This document shows, piece by piece, positions 19,511 to 29,297 of a stretch of DNA of 64,000 bases (its first letter is position 1; each line of letters begins with the position of its first letter). The DNA comes from Vibrio litoralis DSM 17657. GTDB taxonomy: Bacteria; Pseudomonadota; Gammaproteobacteria; Enterobacterales; Vibrionaceae. Below the pieces are notes generated by a model that worked only from the letters and a program-made list of their open reading frames with translations, was not told where the DNA came from and made no database searches. The DNA lies in the NCBI RefSeq assembly GCF_000426765.1, contig NZ_AUFZ01000018.1:62001-126000 (forward strand), written 5' to 3'. The position numbers and the translations under genes were made by a program.

Positions 19511-21240
19511 GATGAAGTCTGATCTCCTGAGCTAGCCTTTAGAGAAGAGTGTAAGGTTTTAAGCTGAGTTTGATTTTTCCCGCCCAACTTAGCAGCATCA
19601 AGTGCTTGACGAGCCGTTTCAACAATAGACAGTGAACTTAAATCTTTTTGTGGAATTCCACTGGCGACACCAACATTGACCGAAAAACATTCTGATACTG
19701 AAGAATTCTGATGTTCCATATTAAGCTCATTAATCGTTTGATGGATCTTATCGGCCACCAATAGACAGGATGGTGCTTGAGTTTCCGGTAATAGCAGCAA
19801 GAATTCCCCTTCAAATTCACCAACCGCTAGCAAGTCTGCTCCCCTTTTAATTACCTCTTCAAATCTCGCAGAAATCTCCACAAGTCGATCTGATCCAGAT
19901 TCTTGCTCATTCTGATTAATAACCACATGACAAATCATCACGGTTAAAGGTGATTGTTGGCGCAACTGTAATTGCCAAACTGCTTGTAATTGAGAATAAA
20001 AGTGCCGACTGTTAGAAATTTTTAATGTGTGATCAAAATGACTAAGCTGCAATAACTCTTCATTGGCGTCGGCCAGTTGCTGCTTAACTAAAAAGTGCTC
20101 GGTGACATCTCTAGCAATTAATAAGCCGCCAGTATTACCAGTAAAGGGCTCGGTATAAGGCGCTTTTAATACGTCATACCAGGTCGGCTCACCATCAATA
20201 CTTTTTACTTTATCAATAAAGTGAAGTGTTTGTTTTTCTTCAAGCACTTTTAAATCTGTAGCTGCAAATTTTTCAGCTATCTGTTGAGGCAAAATCTCAT
20301 CTAAGCTATGACCAATAATATCTTCTGTTTTAGCTATGCCTAATGAGTCTGCATATGCTTGATTACAAGCCTCATGAATACGGTTTTGGTTAAACATCGC
20401 AATCGGATCGGGCGATGCTCGTAATATAGACTGTAATAAGGTCTCACTCCTCGCGAGATCAAGCTCAATTGTCCGTCTTTTATCCATCTCATCAGAGTAA
20501 GATTGTTGAGTATAATACCAATCCGAAACATCATGGCTGAGCCCAACGACCGCTTTTAGGCTGTTATCAACCGAAATTAATGGCGTAAGGTGAGTTTCAA
20601 GTAAGCAATTATCACCATTAGGTGTTGTCGTCCACCTCTGGTACGAACTTGCCTCATGAGTGAGATTTATATTTTCAGCAGCAACGCCCTCTCCCTCTCT
20701 ATGTAACCAAAATCTCTCATAGGCACGATTGGTAAATAACATTTCACCATCAACACTTTTAATGAAAATATGTTCAGATAGGCAATTTAACGCTTCTAAA
20801 GTTATCGGAAGATTGTTATCCCGCTCTATGTGTTGCGATTTAGTGGCATGGACCACCAAAGTTTTACGGCCCCGATAGCGAGCAGAATACTGCGTAAAAT
20901 GAATAGAGGGTCTATTGGTATCCGATACTTCCCATTCTTGATATGGGTTAATTTGAGCAGCATCGAGTATGGAAAGTAATTGTTGAGAAGAAATTCGAGC
21001 TGGTAATAAAAAACGCAACCCTACTTGGCGAATTGATAACTGTTGCATCGCCTTACGGTTTGCATCAACCACTACACCTGTATGCGCTTCCACCAAAAAT
21101 ATCGCCGTCGGGGCATCTTTAATAGAAAAAACCAAACTTGTTCGGCGAGTATGATGAAAATAATAAATCATCACTAAAAATAACAAGACAACTAGAACAT
21201 CTAGTGCAAAGCTATGCTCCAACAACGAAAGCCAATCCAT
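19507..21240 (-). CDS. Membrane PAS-domain protein with degenerate GGDEF domain, linked to arcB
   Basis: A 577-residue protein with one N-terminal membrane helix (about 11-28), three PAS-like regions (about 35-130, 145-245, 265-390) and a C-terminal GGDEF-like fold (about 400-560). The signature site reads FEGEF at 476-480, and the usual metal-binding DxDxFK motif is replaced by CHVVINQN, so diguanylate cyclase activity is unlikely. The end SVNVGVASG...LDAAKLGGKNQ still fits the fold. Its stop overlaps the arcB start (19507-19510), so both are probably made together. I recall a sensory-box/GGDEF gene beside arcB in Vibrio cholerae. A redox-sensing or scaffolding role beside ArcB is inference. 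Confidence 0.8.
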   Translation of the reverse strand: MDWLSLLEHSFALDVLVVLLFLVMIYYFHHTRRTSLVFSIKDAPTAIFLVEAHTGVVVDANRKAMQQLSIRQVGLRFLLPARISSQQLLSILDAAQINPYQEWEVSDTNRPSIHFTQYSARYRGRKTLVVHATKSQHIERDNNLPITLEALNCLSEHIFIKSVDGEMLFTNRAYERFWLHREGEGVAAENINLTHEASSYQRWTTTPNGDNCLLETHLTPLISVDNSLKAVVGLSHDVSDWYYTQQSYSDEMDKRRTIELDLARSETLLQSILRASPDPIAMFNQNRIHEACNQAYADSLGIAKTEDIIGHSLDEILPQQIAEKFAATDLKVLEEKQTLHFIDKVKSIDGEPTWYDVLKAPYTEPFTGNTGGLLIARDVTEHFLVKQQLADANEELLQLSHFDHTLKISNSRHFYSQLQAVWQLQLRQQSPLTVMICHVVINQNEQESGSDRLVEISARFEEVIKRGADLLAVGEFEGEFLLLLPETQAPSCLLVADKIHQTINELNMEHQNSSVSECFSVNVGVASGIPQKDLSSLSIVETARQALDAAKLGGKNQTQLKTLHSSLKASSGDQTSS

Positions 21241-21875
21241 GTTCCACCATATCGCTTAAAAATTAACTCGCATATATTACAAGTAAATAGATTGATTGTG
21301 GCGGATTGTTTCGCACTTCAACTATAAAACTTTCTTCAATCAAAAATACTTGCGCCAAAGTTCTTTATACTTAATGGGGATTCCCCCAATAAATAATAGT
21401 GATATCACTCCAATCTCGCCTAGCCAACAAGCAAACAAAAACAAATAAAAATTCAAAAAAACAGCATATTATCCACAAATAGACGGACCTATGGTCTTTT
21501 AATATGCAAATACCGCAAAAAAATTAATCATTTTTGTGTAACTTTTGTTGGAATTACATAGTACAAAAATGTAGGATGGTGGCACGATGCTGTGTTTTTC
21601 GTGATGAATATCACGTCAATATTTAGGAATAAATCGCTAGCATTTCCTTGAATGGAAGCATAAAAAGCCACTAGTTTTTTGTATCACTTCCCGAAGGAAC
21701 TAAGAAACAACTTTTTCGCAAATAGTTTTCTGCGAATATATTGAAAGGAATCGCACTTACTAGACCGAGCAATGTCAGTAAGGAAGATTATAAGTACATA
21801 AAAGGACAAGCAGCCATGTCGATAAGCATAGACGCTAATTCGCTAAGCTGCCATTTAACTTGGAAGGATGTATCT
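21241..21875. other. Divergent intergenic region upstream of gltB
   Basis: A 635-base region between the PAS/GGDEF gene and gltB. It holds a perfect palindrome AGTGATATCACT (21398-21409), a CRP-like site (21600-21615) and an open frame in phase with gltB from the TTG at 21741. ATG 21816 (after AAAGGA) is a possible alternative start. Confidence 0.6.
21600..21615 (+). promoter_or_regulatory. CRP-like site upstream of gltB
   Basis: CGTGATGAATATCACG matches the GTGAT-N4-ATCAC core of the CRP consensus exactly, with C and G instead of the outer T and A. It lies 276 bases upstream of the chosen start codon. Confidence 0.5.
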
Positions 21876-24800
21876 ATGGTAAGTAGAGAGCAAAGTACAC
21901 AAGGATTGTACACTCCTGAGCTGGAGCATGATGCCTGTGGGATCGGTTTTGTTGCTCACTTAAAAAACCGTAAATCTCACGCTGTGGTAACACAGGCGCT
22001 GGATATGCTAGCCCGCATGGAACACCGCGGTGGTCAAGGTTGTGATCCTTGTAGTGGTGATGGTGCAGGTATCTTACTGCAAAAACCTCATGAATTTCTT
22101 TTAGAAGAAGCCGTCAAACTCGGCATCAAACTCCCATCATTTGAAAAATATGGTGTTGGTGTTGTTCTATTCCCTAAAGATGAACATAAACGCCAGCAAT
22201 GCCGCGATATTTTAGAGCGTAACGCTAAGCGCCTTGATCTTGAAATTTTAGGCTACCGCGTTTTACCAGTCGATAATTCAATGATCGGCGAAGATCCACT
22301 CAGCACCGAACCTCAATTTGAACACGTCTTCATTTCTGGTGGCCCGAGTATGGATCCAGCAGAACTTGAACGTAAGCTTTATGTGCTACGTAACTACACA
22401 GTTCGCGTGTGTCTTGAGTCTGTATCTAACATTGGCGATGATTTCTATATCAACTCATTGTCTTACAAGACTTTGGTTTATAAAGGCCAGCTCACCACAG
22501 ATCAAGTTCCTCAATACTTTTTAGATCTACAAAACCCAACCATGGTGACGGCGTTAGCACTGGTACACTCACGCTTTTCAACCAACACATTCCCAAGATG
22601 GCGTCTTGCACAACCATTCCGTTACATTGCCCACAATGGTGAAATTAACACCGTACGCGGTAACTTGAACTGGATGAAGGCACGTGAAGCCATTTTAGAA
22701 TCAAACTTATTCTCAAAAGCCGAAATCGACATGCTACTGCCGATTTGTTCAGAGAATGGTTCAGATTCATCTAACTTTGATATGGCATTAGAACTACTGG
22801 TTCTTTCAGGCCGTAGCTTGCCACACGCTTTAATGATGTTGATCCCTGAAGCATGGCAAGAAAATAAAAACATGGATCCAACCCGTCGTGCTTTCTACCA
22901 ATACCATGCCAATATCATGGAACCTTGGGATGGCCCGGCTTCTGTTTGTTTCACCGATGGTGTTCAAGTAGGTGCAACCCTAGACCGTAACGGTCTACGT
23001 CCTTCTCGCTATACCGTAACCAAAGATGATTTCTTGGTGATGGCATCAGAGTCTGGCGCAGTTGAAATCGCACCAGAGAACATTGAATACCGTGGCCGCT
23101 TACAGCCAGGTCGTATCTTTGTTGCCGATCTCGAACAAGGTCGCATTATTTCTGATGAAGAAGTAAAAGACAGTATTGCTACCGCTAAGCCTTATGAGCA
23201 ATGGGTTCAAGACAACCTACTCACTCTAAAAACGCTGCCTGATGCCGATAACATGCATCACCAGCCTTCTCCTGCTCGCTTGCTACAACATCAACAAGCG
23301 TTTGGTATTACGAGCGAAGAAGTAAACGACATCATTCATGTACTCGCAGAAACGGGTTATGAACCTCTGATGTCAATGGGTGCAGACTGGCCATTAGCAA
23401 TATTGTCACACCAATCGCAGCACTTATCACACTACTTCAAACAGCTGTTTGCTCAGGTAACTAACCCACCAATCGATCCGATTCGTGAGCGCATGGTTAT
23501 GTCATTGAACACCTACTTAGGTCGTGACCATAACCTGTTAACGGAAACGCCGGAACACTGTCGAAAAGTAGAGTTAGAGTCGCCTGTTTTATCTAATGCA
23601 GAGCTTGAAAAACTACGTGCGATCGATAATGAGCACTTGCAAGCTAAAACATTAGACATCGTTTTCCGTGCCACCGAAGAGCCGGGTAAACTAGAGCGTG
23701 CACTAAAACGTATTTGCCAGTATGCAGAAGATGCAGTGGTAGATGGTTACTCGATTATTCTGTTAACCGACCGTGCAACCAACTCTAACCACGCGGCAAT
23801 TCCAGCCATGTTGGCGGTTGGCGCAGTACATCACCACTTAATCCGTAAAGGTTTACGTGCGAAGTGTGACATCGTAATCGAGACAGGTGATGCTCGCGAA
23901 ACGCACCACTTTGCAACTCTCGTCGGTTACGGTGCTAATGCGGTTAACCCATATTTGGTCACAGAAACGATTGTTGATCTTCAGAAGAAGAAAAAACTCG
24001 ATCCTGAAGTTCCAACTGAAGACTACTTCAACAACTACCGTAAAGGCATCAATGCTGGCTTGTTGAAGATTTTCTCTAAAATGGGTATTTCTACACTACA
24101 GTCGTACCATGGCGCACAAATCTTTGAAGCGCTTGGTATTAGTAAATCTGTCGTTGATAAATACTTCACCGGTACCGTTTCTCGTATTCAAGGTTTAACC
24201 ATTGACGATATCGCACGCGAAGTATTAGTCCGTCACCGTGTCGGTTACCCAACTCGTGAAATCCCAATTCAAATGTTGGATGTGGGTGGAGTTTATCAGT
24301 GGAAACAACGTGGTGAAAAACACCTGTTTAACCCTGAAACCATTTCACTGTTGCAACAATCGACGCGTAACAAAGACTACGCACAGTTTAAGCAATACGC
24401 GAAAACGGTTGATGACCAAGGTGATAACGCTGCAACACTACGTAGTCAGCTAGATTTCATCAAAAACCCAGCAGGTTCAGTCCCACTTGAGGAAGTTGAG
24501 CCAATTGAGAACATTCTGAAACGCTTTGCCACAGGCGCAATGAGTTTTGGTTCTATTTCTTACGAAGCTCACTCAACCCTAGCAGTTGCGATGAACCGCA
24601 TTGGCGCTAAGTCAAACTCTGGTGAAGGTGGTGAAGACCCAATTCGTTTTGAGAAAAAAGACAATGGTGACTGGGAACGTTCGGCAATCAAACAGGTTGC
24701 TTCAGGTCGTTTCGGCGTAACCTCTTACTACCTAACTAACGCTGATGAGCTACAAATCAAGATGGCTCAAGGTGCGAAACCAGGTGAAGGTGGTCAGCTA

Positions 24801-26420
24801 CCAGGTGATAAAGTGGATGATTGGATCGGGGCGACTCGTCACTCGACTCCAGGAGTTGGCTTAATTTCACCACCACCGCATCACGATATTTACTCTATCG
24901 AAGATTTAGCTCAGCTTATCTACGATCTGAAAAATGCTAACCGCGACGGTCGTGTCAACGTCAAGCTAGTATCAGAAGCGGGCGTAGGTACCATTGCATC
25001 AGGCGTTGCAAAAGCAAAAGCGGATGTCGTCCTAATTGCTGGCTTTGATGGTGGTACAGGTGCATCACCTATGTCTTCAATCCGTCACACTGGTTTACCG
25101 TGGGAACTTGGCCTAGCTGAAACTCACCAAACCCTACTGAAAAACGGCCTACGTAACCGTATCGTTGTTCAGTCTGATGGTCAGATGAAAACACCTCGTG
25201 ACCTTGCTGTCGCTACACTACTTGGCGCAGAAGAATGGGGCGTAGCAACCGCAGCACTAGTGGTTGAAGGCTGTATCATGATGCGTAAGTGTCACAAAAA
25301 CACTTGCCCAGTTGGTATTGCAACACAAAACAAAACCTTGCGTGAGCGCTTTGATGGCCGCGTAGAAGATGTCGTGACTTTCTTCCAATACATGGCAGAA
25401 GGTTTACGTGAAGTAATGGCAGAACTTGGTTTCCGTACTATCGATGAAATGGTTGGTCAATCTCACAAACTAAAAGTACGTGATGATATCCAGCACTGGA
25501 AATATAAGAACCTCGATCTTAGCCCAGTACTGCATGTTCAACCGCCTCGCGCTGAAGATGGTATCTACAATCAGAAACCACAAAATCACGGCTTAGAAGC
25601 AGTACTGGATCGTAAGTTAATTGAAGCGGCTCAACCTGCTTTAACTAAAGGTGAAGCAGTAGAAGCACTCTTCCCTATCATTAATACCGACCGTAGTACG
25701 GGTACTATGCTGTCGAATGAAATTTCGAAAGTATATAAAGACCAAGGTCTACCAAAACCAATGAACGTTAAGTTCACCGGCTCTGCTGGTCAGTCATTCG
25801 GTGCTTTCCTTGCGAAAGGCGTTAAGTTTGAAGTGGAAGGCGATGCCAATGACTACTGGGGTAAAGGTCTATCAGGCGGTACATTAGTACTCTACCCTGA
25901 TCGCCGTTCGACAGTGGTTGCTGAAGATAACATCGTAGTTGGTAACGTATGTTTCTACGGTGCAACATCAGGTCAATCCTTTATCCGTGGTATGGCTGGT
26001 GAACGTTTCTGCGTTCGTAACTCTGGCGCACACGTAGTCGTTGAAGGAGTTGGTGACCATGGTTGTGAGTACATGACTGGTGGTTCAGCGATTATCCTTG
26101 GCTCAACAGGTCGTAACTTTGCTGCTGGTATGAGTGGCGGTGTGGCTTATGTTTGGGATAAAGATGGTGACTTCGATAAGAAGCTCAACCCAGAGTTAGT
26201 GGATGTCGATCCAATTGAAGCTGAAGATAAAGCGTTCATTAAAGATATGCTGACCAAGCATGTTGAGTACACAGGAAGTACAGTGGCGCAAAGCTTCTTA
26301 GCTGATTTTGAAAACAACCTAGCAAGCTTGGCAAAAGTCATGCCTCGTGATTACAAAGCTGTATTGCAAAAGCGCAAACAAGCCGCAAACAAGGAAGAGT
26401 TGGAGGCCGTCAATGGGTAA
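21876..26420 (+). CDS. gltB: Glutamate synthase (NADPH), large subunit
   Basis: A 1,514-residue enzyme that transfers the amide group of glutamine to 2-oxoglutarate. An N-terminal glutaminase domain begins at Cys21 (HDACGIGFVAHL), which becomes the catalytic N-terminus after removal of a short propeptide. The central and FMN domains follow (SGGEGGEDP-like NSGEGGEDPIRFEKK; GGTGASPMSSI), then the 3Fe-4S cysteines in CHKNTCPVGIATQ, and the C-terminal beta-helix with repeated GG motifs. The start at ATG 21876 has GGAAGG eight bases before; upstream in-frame starts exist. It overlaps gltD by eight bases. Confidence 0.95.
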   Translation: MVSREQSTQGLYTPELEHDACGIGFVAHLKNRKSHAVVTQALDMLARMEHRGGQGCDPCSGDGAGILLQKPHEFLLEEAVKLGIKLPSFEKYGVGVVLFPKDEHKRQQCRDILERNAKRLDLEILGYRVLPVDNSMIGEDPLSTEPQFEHVFISGGPSMDPAELERKLYVLRNYTVRVCLESVSNIGDDFYINSLSYKTLVYKGQLTTDQVPQYFLDLQNPTMVTALALVHSRFSTNTFPRWRLAQPFRYIAHNGEINTVRGNLNWMKAREAILESNLFSKAEIDMLLPICSENGSDSSNFDMALELLVLSGRSLPHALMMLIPEAWQENKNMDPTRRAFYQYHANIMEPWDGPASVCFTDGVQVGATLDRNGLRPSRYTVTKDDFLVMASESGAVEIAPENIEYRGRLQPGRIFVADLEQGRIISDEEVKDSIATAKPYEQWVQDNLLTLKTLPDADNMHHQPSPARLLQHQQAFGITSEEVNDIIHVLAETGYEPLMSMGADWPLAILSHQSQHLSHYFKQLFAQVTNPPIDPIRERMVMSLNTYLGRDHNLLTETPEHCRKVELESPVLSNAELEKLRAIDNEHLQAKTLDIVFRATEEPGKLERALKRICQYAEDAVVDGYSIILLTDRATNSNHAAIPAMLAVGAVHHHLIRKGLRAKCDIVIETGDARETHHFATLVGYGANAVNPYLVTETIVDLQKKKKLDPEVPTEDYFNNYRKGINAGLLKIFSKMGISTLQSYHGAQIFEALGISKSVVDKYFTGTVSRIQGLTIDDIAREVLVRHRVGYPTREIPIQMLDVGGVYQWKQRGEKHLFNPETISLLQQSTRNKDYAQFKQYAKTVDDQGDNAATLRSQLDFIKNPAGSVPLEEVEPIENILKRFATGAMSFGSISYEAHSTLAVAMNRIGAKSNSGEGGEDPIRFEKKDNGDWERSAIKQVASGRFGVTSYYLTNADELQIKMAQGAKPGEGGQLPGDKVDDWIGATRHSTPGVGLISPPPHHDIYSIEDLAQLIYDLKNANRDGRVNVKLVSEAGVGTIASGVAKAKADVVLIAGFDGGTGASPMSSIRHTGLPWELGLAETHQTLLKNGLRNRIVVQSDGQMKTPRDLAVATLLGAEEWGVATAALVVEGCIMMRKCHKNTCPVGIATQNKTLRERFDGRVEDVVTFFQYMAEGLREVMAELGFRTIDEMVGQSHKLKVRDDIQHWKYKNLDLSPVLHVQPPRAEDGIYNQKPQNHGLEAVLDRKLIEAAQPALTKGEAVEALFPIINTDRSTGTMLSNEISKVYKDQGLPKPMNVKFTGSAGQSFGAFLAKGVKFEVEGDANDYWGKGLSGGTLVLYPDRRSTVVAEDNIVVGNVCFYGATSGQSFIRGMAGERFCVRNSGAHVVVEGVGDHGCEYMTGGSAIILGSTGRNFAAGMSGGVAYVWDKDGDFDKKLNPELVDVDPIEAEDKAFIKDMLTKHVEYTGSTVAQSFLADFENNLASLAKVMPRDYKAVLQKRKQAANKEELEAVNG

Positions 26421-27882
26421 GCCTACTGGATTTTTAGAGCACGGACGTGAACTACCGAAAAAAGTCGATCCGAGTGTTCGTATACAAGACAATAAAGAGT
26501 TTGTACTCGATGAGGAGTTTGGTGAAAAAATCAATACTCAAGCTTCTCGCTGTATGGATTGTGGTGTGCCGTTTTGTCATAGCGGCTGCCCAATTGGGAA
26601 CATCATTCCTGAATTTAACGATGCGGTATACCGTGATAGCTGGGAAGAAGCTTGGAATATTCTAAGCAGCACCAATAACTTCCCAGAATTTACTGGTCGC
26701 GTGTGTCCTGCACCATGTGAAACCGCCTGTGTACTGGGTATTAACCAAGACCCTATTACCATTTGTAATATCGAGAAAAACATTGCTGAGCGCGCCTATA
26801 AAGAAGGCTTTGCTAAAGCACGTAAACCTCGTAAACGCACAGGAAAAACCATTGCGATTGTCGGTTCTGGCCCTGCTGGGTTATCTGCAGCAGAACAGCT
26901 CAATGCTGCAGGCCACTCAGTGACCATATTTGAGCGTGATGAAAAAGTCGGTGGCCTACTACGTTTTGGTATCCCTGACTTTAAACTCAGCATGGACGTC
27001 ATCGACCGTAAAATCGACTTGATGGCAGAAGCTGGCGTTACATTTGAAGTTAACGCTCATATTGGCGTTAACATCAATGCGCAGCAATTACGTCAAGAGT
27101 TTGATGTAATACTGCTTACGGGTGGTTCTACGGTTCCACGTGATTTACCAATTCCAGGCCGCGAGTTAAAAGGCGTCCATTTTGCAATGGAATTCCTAGG
27201 TCAAAACAACCGCCGTGCTAACAACATGGATCTCAAAGGTGAAGAAATTCACGCTAAAGATGATCATGTTGTGGTGATCGGTGGTGGTGATACTGGCTCT
27301 GACTGTGTAGGTACGTCAAACCGTCATGGCGCAGCAAGCATTACTCAAGTAGAAATCATGCCGATTCCACCTGAGCAACGCCCGGCTAACCAACCTTGGC
27401 CTCAATATCCAATGATCATGAAGACCACCACTTCTCACGAAGAAGGTTGTGAGCGTCATTGGAATATTTTGACCAAAGAGTTTATTGGCGATGAAAACGG
27501 TAATGTAAAAGAATTACGTATTGCAGACATTGTATGGGATGACGCGAAACCAGGTGAACGCCCAGGATTTAAAGAAGTGGAAGGCTCTGAGCGAGTCATT
27601 CCATGTACCAAAGCTTTCTTAGCTATGGGCTTCTTACATCCAGAGCCAAGCGGCGTACTTGCCCAATTGGACATCAAACTTGATGATCGAGGCAATGTCG
27701 CAGCCGAAGGTTATGCCACCAATCAAAAAGGTGTGTTTGCTGCAGGTGATATGCGTACCGGCCAATCACTGGTTGTTCGCTGTATCAATGAAGGTCGTGA
27801 ATGTGCTCGTGCTGTAGATGCTTACCTAATGGGTAACTCACATCTAGAAGCAAGAGCCGATTCTTTGATGAAATCTGCGTAA
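26413..27882 (+). CDS. gltD: Glutamate synthase (NADPH), small subunit
   Basis: A 489-residue flavoprotein that passes electrons from NADPH through Fe-S clusters to the large subunit. The N-terminal Cys motifs [13 protein letters not shown] (Cys47, 50, 55, 59) and CPAPCETAC (98, 102, 106) hold two 4Fe-4S clusters. The FAD-binding [10 protein letters not shown] is at 151-160, and the NADPH-binding GGGDTGSDC follows near residue 300. The ATG at 26413 lies inside the end of gltB after GGAGG, so translation is coupled. A terminator with unusual tandem repeats follows. Confidence 0.95.
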   Translation: MGKPTGFLEHGRELPKKVDPSVRIQDNKEFVLDEEFGEKINTQASRCMDCGVPFCHSGCPIGNIIPEFNDAVYRDSWEEAWNILSSTNNFPEFTGRVCPAPCETACVLGINQDPITICNIEKNIAERAYKEGFAKARKPRKRTGKTIAIVGSGPAGLSAAEQLNAAGHSVTIFERDEKVGGLLRFGIPDFKLSMDVIDRKIDLMAEAGVTFEVNAHIGVNINAQQLRQEFDVILLTGGSTVPRDLPIPGRELKGVHFAMEFLGQNNRRANNMDLKGEEIHAKDDHVVVIGGGDTGSDCVGTSNRHGAASITQVEIMPIPPEQRPANQPWPQYPMIMKTTTSHEEGCERHWNILTKEFIGDENGNVKELRIADIVWDDAKPGERPGFKEVEGSERVIPCTKAFLAMGFLHPEPSGVLAQLDIKLDDRGNVAAEGYATNQKGVFAAGDMRTGQSLVVRCINEGRECARAVDAYLMGNSHLEARADSLMKSA

Positions 27883-27904
27883 ACAACTCAATAATGTGAT
27901 ACCC

Positions 27905-27930
27905 AAAGCCCCGTTAATTCGGGGCTTTTT
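27905..27930 (+). terminator. Terminator after gltD
   Basis: AAAGCCCCG and CGGGGCTTTTT form a stem with a short loop and a T run directly after the gltBD operon. It is the first unit of a tandem repeat (see 27921-27982). Confidence 0.85.
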
Positions 27931-27982
27931 CGTATACTGCTTGGGGCTTTCGTATACTGCTCGGAGCTTTTCGTATACTAAT
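27921..27982. repeat. Three degenerate ~20-bp tandem repeats downstream of gltD
   Basis: Three successive units read GGGGCTTTTTCGTATACTGC, GGGGCTTTCGTATACTGC and GGAGCTTTTCGTATACTA. The first overlaps the right arm of the gltD terminator, so the array looks like serial duplication of a terminator arm plus spacer. Confidence 0.85.
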
Positions 27983-28026
27983 AATTATTTCAGTTCAAAA
28001 TATTAAGGTTAAAAAGGTCATTCAAG

Positions 28027-28464
28027 ATGCGAAAACTCAGCACCTTAGCTATGGTTATATTACTTACTGGTTGTACTCAGAGTTATGCTATGAAAGATAA
28101 TAATCCCGATTTACTATGCAGCTCGAAACCTAACTGTGTTTCCACTCAAGAGCTAAGAAGTGATTATCAAGTTGCCCCATTTGAACTCATTTCAGAAGCG
28201 ACAACTATCGATGAAATAGAGCAAGTGGCACTGACCTTAAAGAGAACCAAAACCGTCAACAAAACCGATGTTCGCTTACATTTAGAATCCACCAGCCTGA
28301 TTTTCCGGTTTGTTGATGACCTTCATATTGTCAAACAAGGCTCACTGCTTCAGGTTCGCTCAAAATCTCGGGTGGGTTACTCTGATTTTGGCGTCAACAA
28401 AAGCCGTGTCGAAGCATTACGTCAGAAATTAATTGCCGCTAATTTACTTAAACCAAGCCTCTAA
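28027..28464 (+). CDS. DUF1499 lipoprotein
   Basis: A 145-residue protein with a lipoprotein signal peptide: MRKLSTLAMVILLTGC, with Cys16 as the lipid-bearing residue. The mature part contains CSSKPNCVSTQ and RSKSRVGYSDFGVNKSRVEALR, the two hallmarks of DUF1499. The family has no firmly known function; it is likely anchored to a membrane leaflet facing the periplasm. It stands between gltD and mtnN, with AAGG upstream of the ATG. The two Cys after the lipobox may form a disulfide, which is inference. Confidence 0.82.
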   Translation: MRKLSTLAMVILLTGCTQSYAMKDNNPDLLCSSKPNCVSTQELRSDYQVAPFELISEATTIDEIEQVALTLKRTKTVNKTDVRLHLESTSLIFRFVDDLHIVKQGSLLQVRSKSRVGYSDFGVNKSRVEALRQKLIAANLLKPSL

Positions 28465-28522
28465 AATTAAAGCGGTTATGCTACAATCGCGCCATCTTCG
28501 ACCCATATAGAGTATACAGATT

Positions 28523-29218
28523 ATGAAAGTTGGCATTATTGGCGCAATGGAACAAGAAGTTGCGATACTAAAAGAAGCACTAATTGGCTGTGAAACAACC
28601 ACCAAAGGCGGTTGCACTTTTTATACTGGCACCATTAATAATGTGACAATCATCCTTCTGCAATCTGGTATTGGTAAAGTTTCAGCCAGTATCGGTACCA
28701 CTCTATTAATTGAATGCTTCCAACCTGATGTCATCATTAATACCGGTTCTGCTGGCGGTTTTGATTCAAGTTTAAACCTAGGTGATGTGGTTATCTCAAC
28801 AGAAGTTCGCCACCATGATGCCGATGTCACTGCATTTGGTTATGAAATCGGTCAAATGGCCGGTCAACCAGCAGCTTTCGCGGCGGATCCAACCTTAATT
28901 GATATCGTAGAAAAAGCACTTCAAAGCATGAAAGATACTCACGCAGTACGCGGTTTAATTTGTACCGGTGATGCCTTTGTTTGTACGCCAGAAAAACAAG
29001 CATTTATTCGTCAGCATTTCCCAAATGTGATTGCAGTAGAAATGGAAGCATCAGCCATTGCGCAAACTTGCCATCAGTTCCGCAAACCGTTCGTAGTCGT
29101 GCGTGCCATTTCTGATGTGGCAGATAAAGAGTCGCCAATGAGCTTTGATGAGTTTCTACCGCTTGCAGCCAAACGTTCATCAGAAATGGTGATCAATATG
29201 CTTACTCAAATGCAATAA
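28523..29218 (+). CDS. mtnN: 5'-methylthioadenosine / S-adenosylhomocysteine nucleosidase
   Basis: A 231-residue cytoplasmic nucleosidase that splits MTA and SAH, feeding methionine recycling and the precursor of autoinducer-2. The N-terminal [13 protein letters not shown] carries the acidic active-site residue Glu12, [18 protein letters not shown] forms the ribose/purine pocket, VEMEASA (Glu173-Glu175) binds ribose, and the catalytic Asp lies in RAISDVAD (Asp198). btuF and yadS follow, the same three genes grouped in Escherichia coli. A short inverted repeat sits directly after the stop. Confidence 0.95.
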   Translation: MKVGIIGAMEQEVAILKEALIGCETTTKGGCTFYTGTINNVTIILLQSGIGKVSASIGTTLLIECFQPDVIINTGSAGGFDSSLNLGDVVISTEVRHHDADVTAFGYEIGQMAGQPAAFAADPTLIDIVEKALQSMKDTHAVRGLICTGDAFVCTPEKQAFIRQHFPNVIAVEMEASAIAQTCHQFRKPFVVVRAISDVADKESPMSFDEFLPLAAKRSSEMVINMLTQMQ

Positions 29219-29228
29219 ATGACAAACG

Positions 29229-29265
29229 GATACCCAAGTGATTTATTTTCAAATACTTGGGTATC
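29229..29265. repeat. Minimal copy of the TATACCCAA inverted-repeat family
   Basis: GATACCCAAGT and ACTTGGGTATC form an 11-bp stem around a 15-base AT-rich loop between mtnN and btuF. Only the outer arms of the family remain. Confidence 0.75.
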
Positions 29266-29297
29266 AATATAGATCAAGGATGAGGTAACCATAAAAC

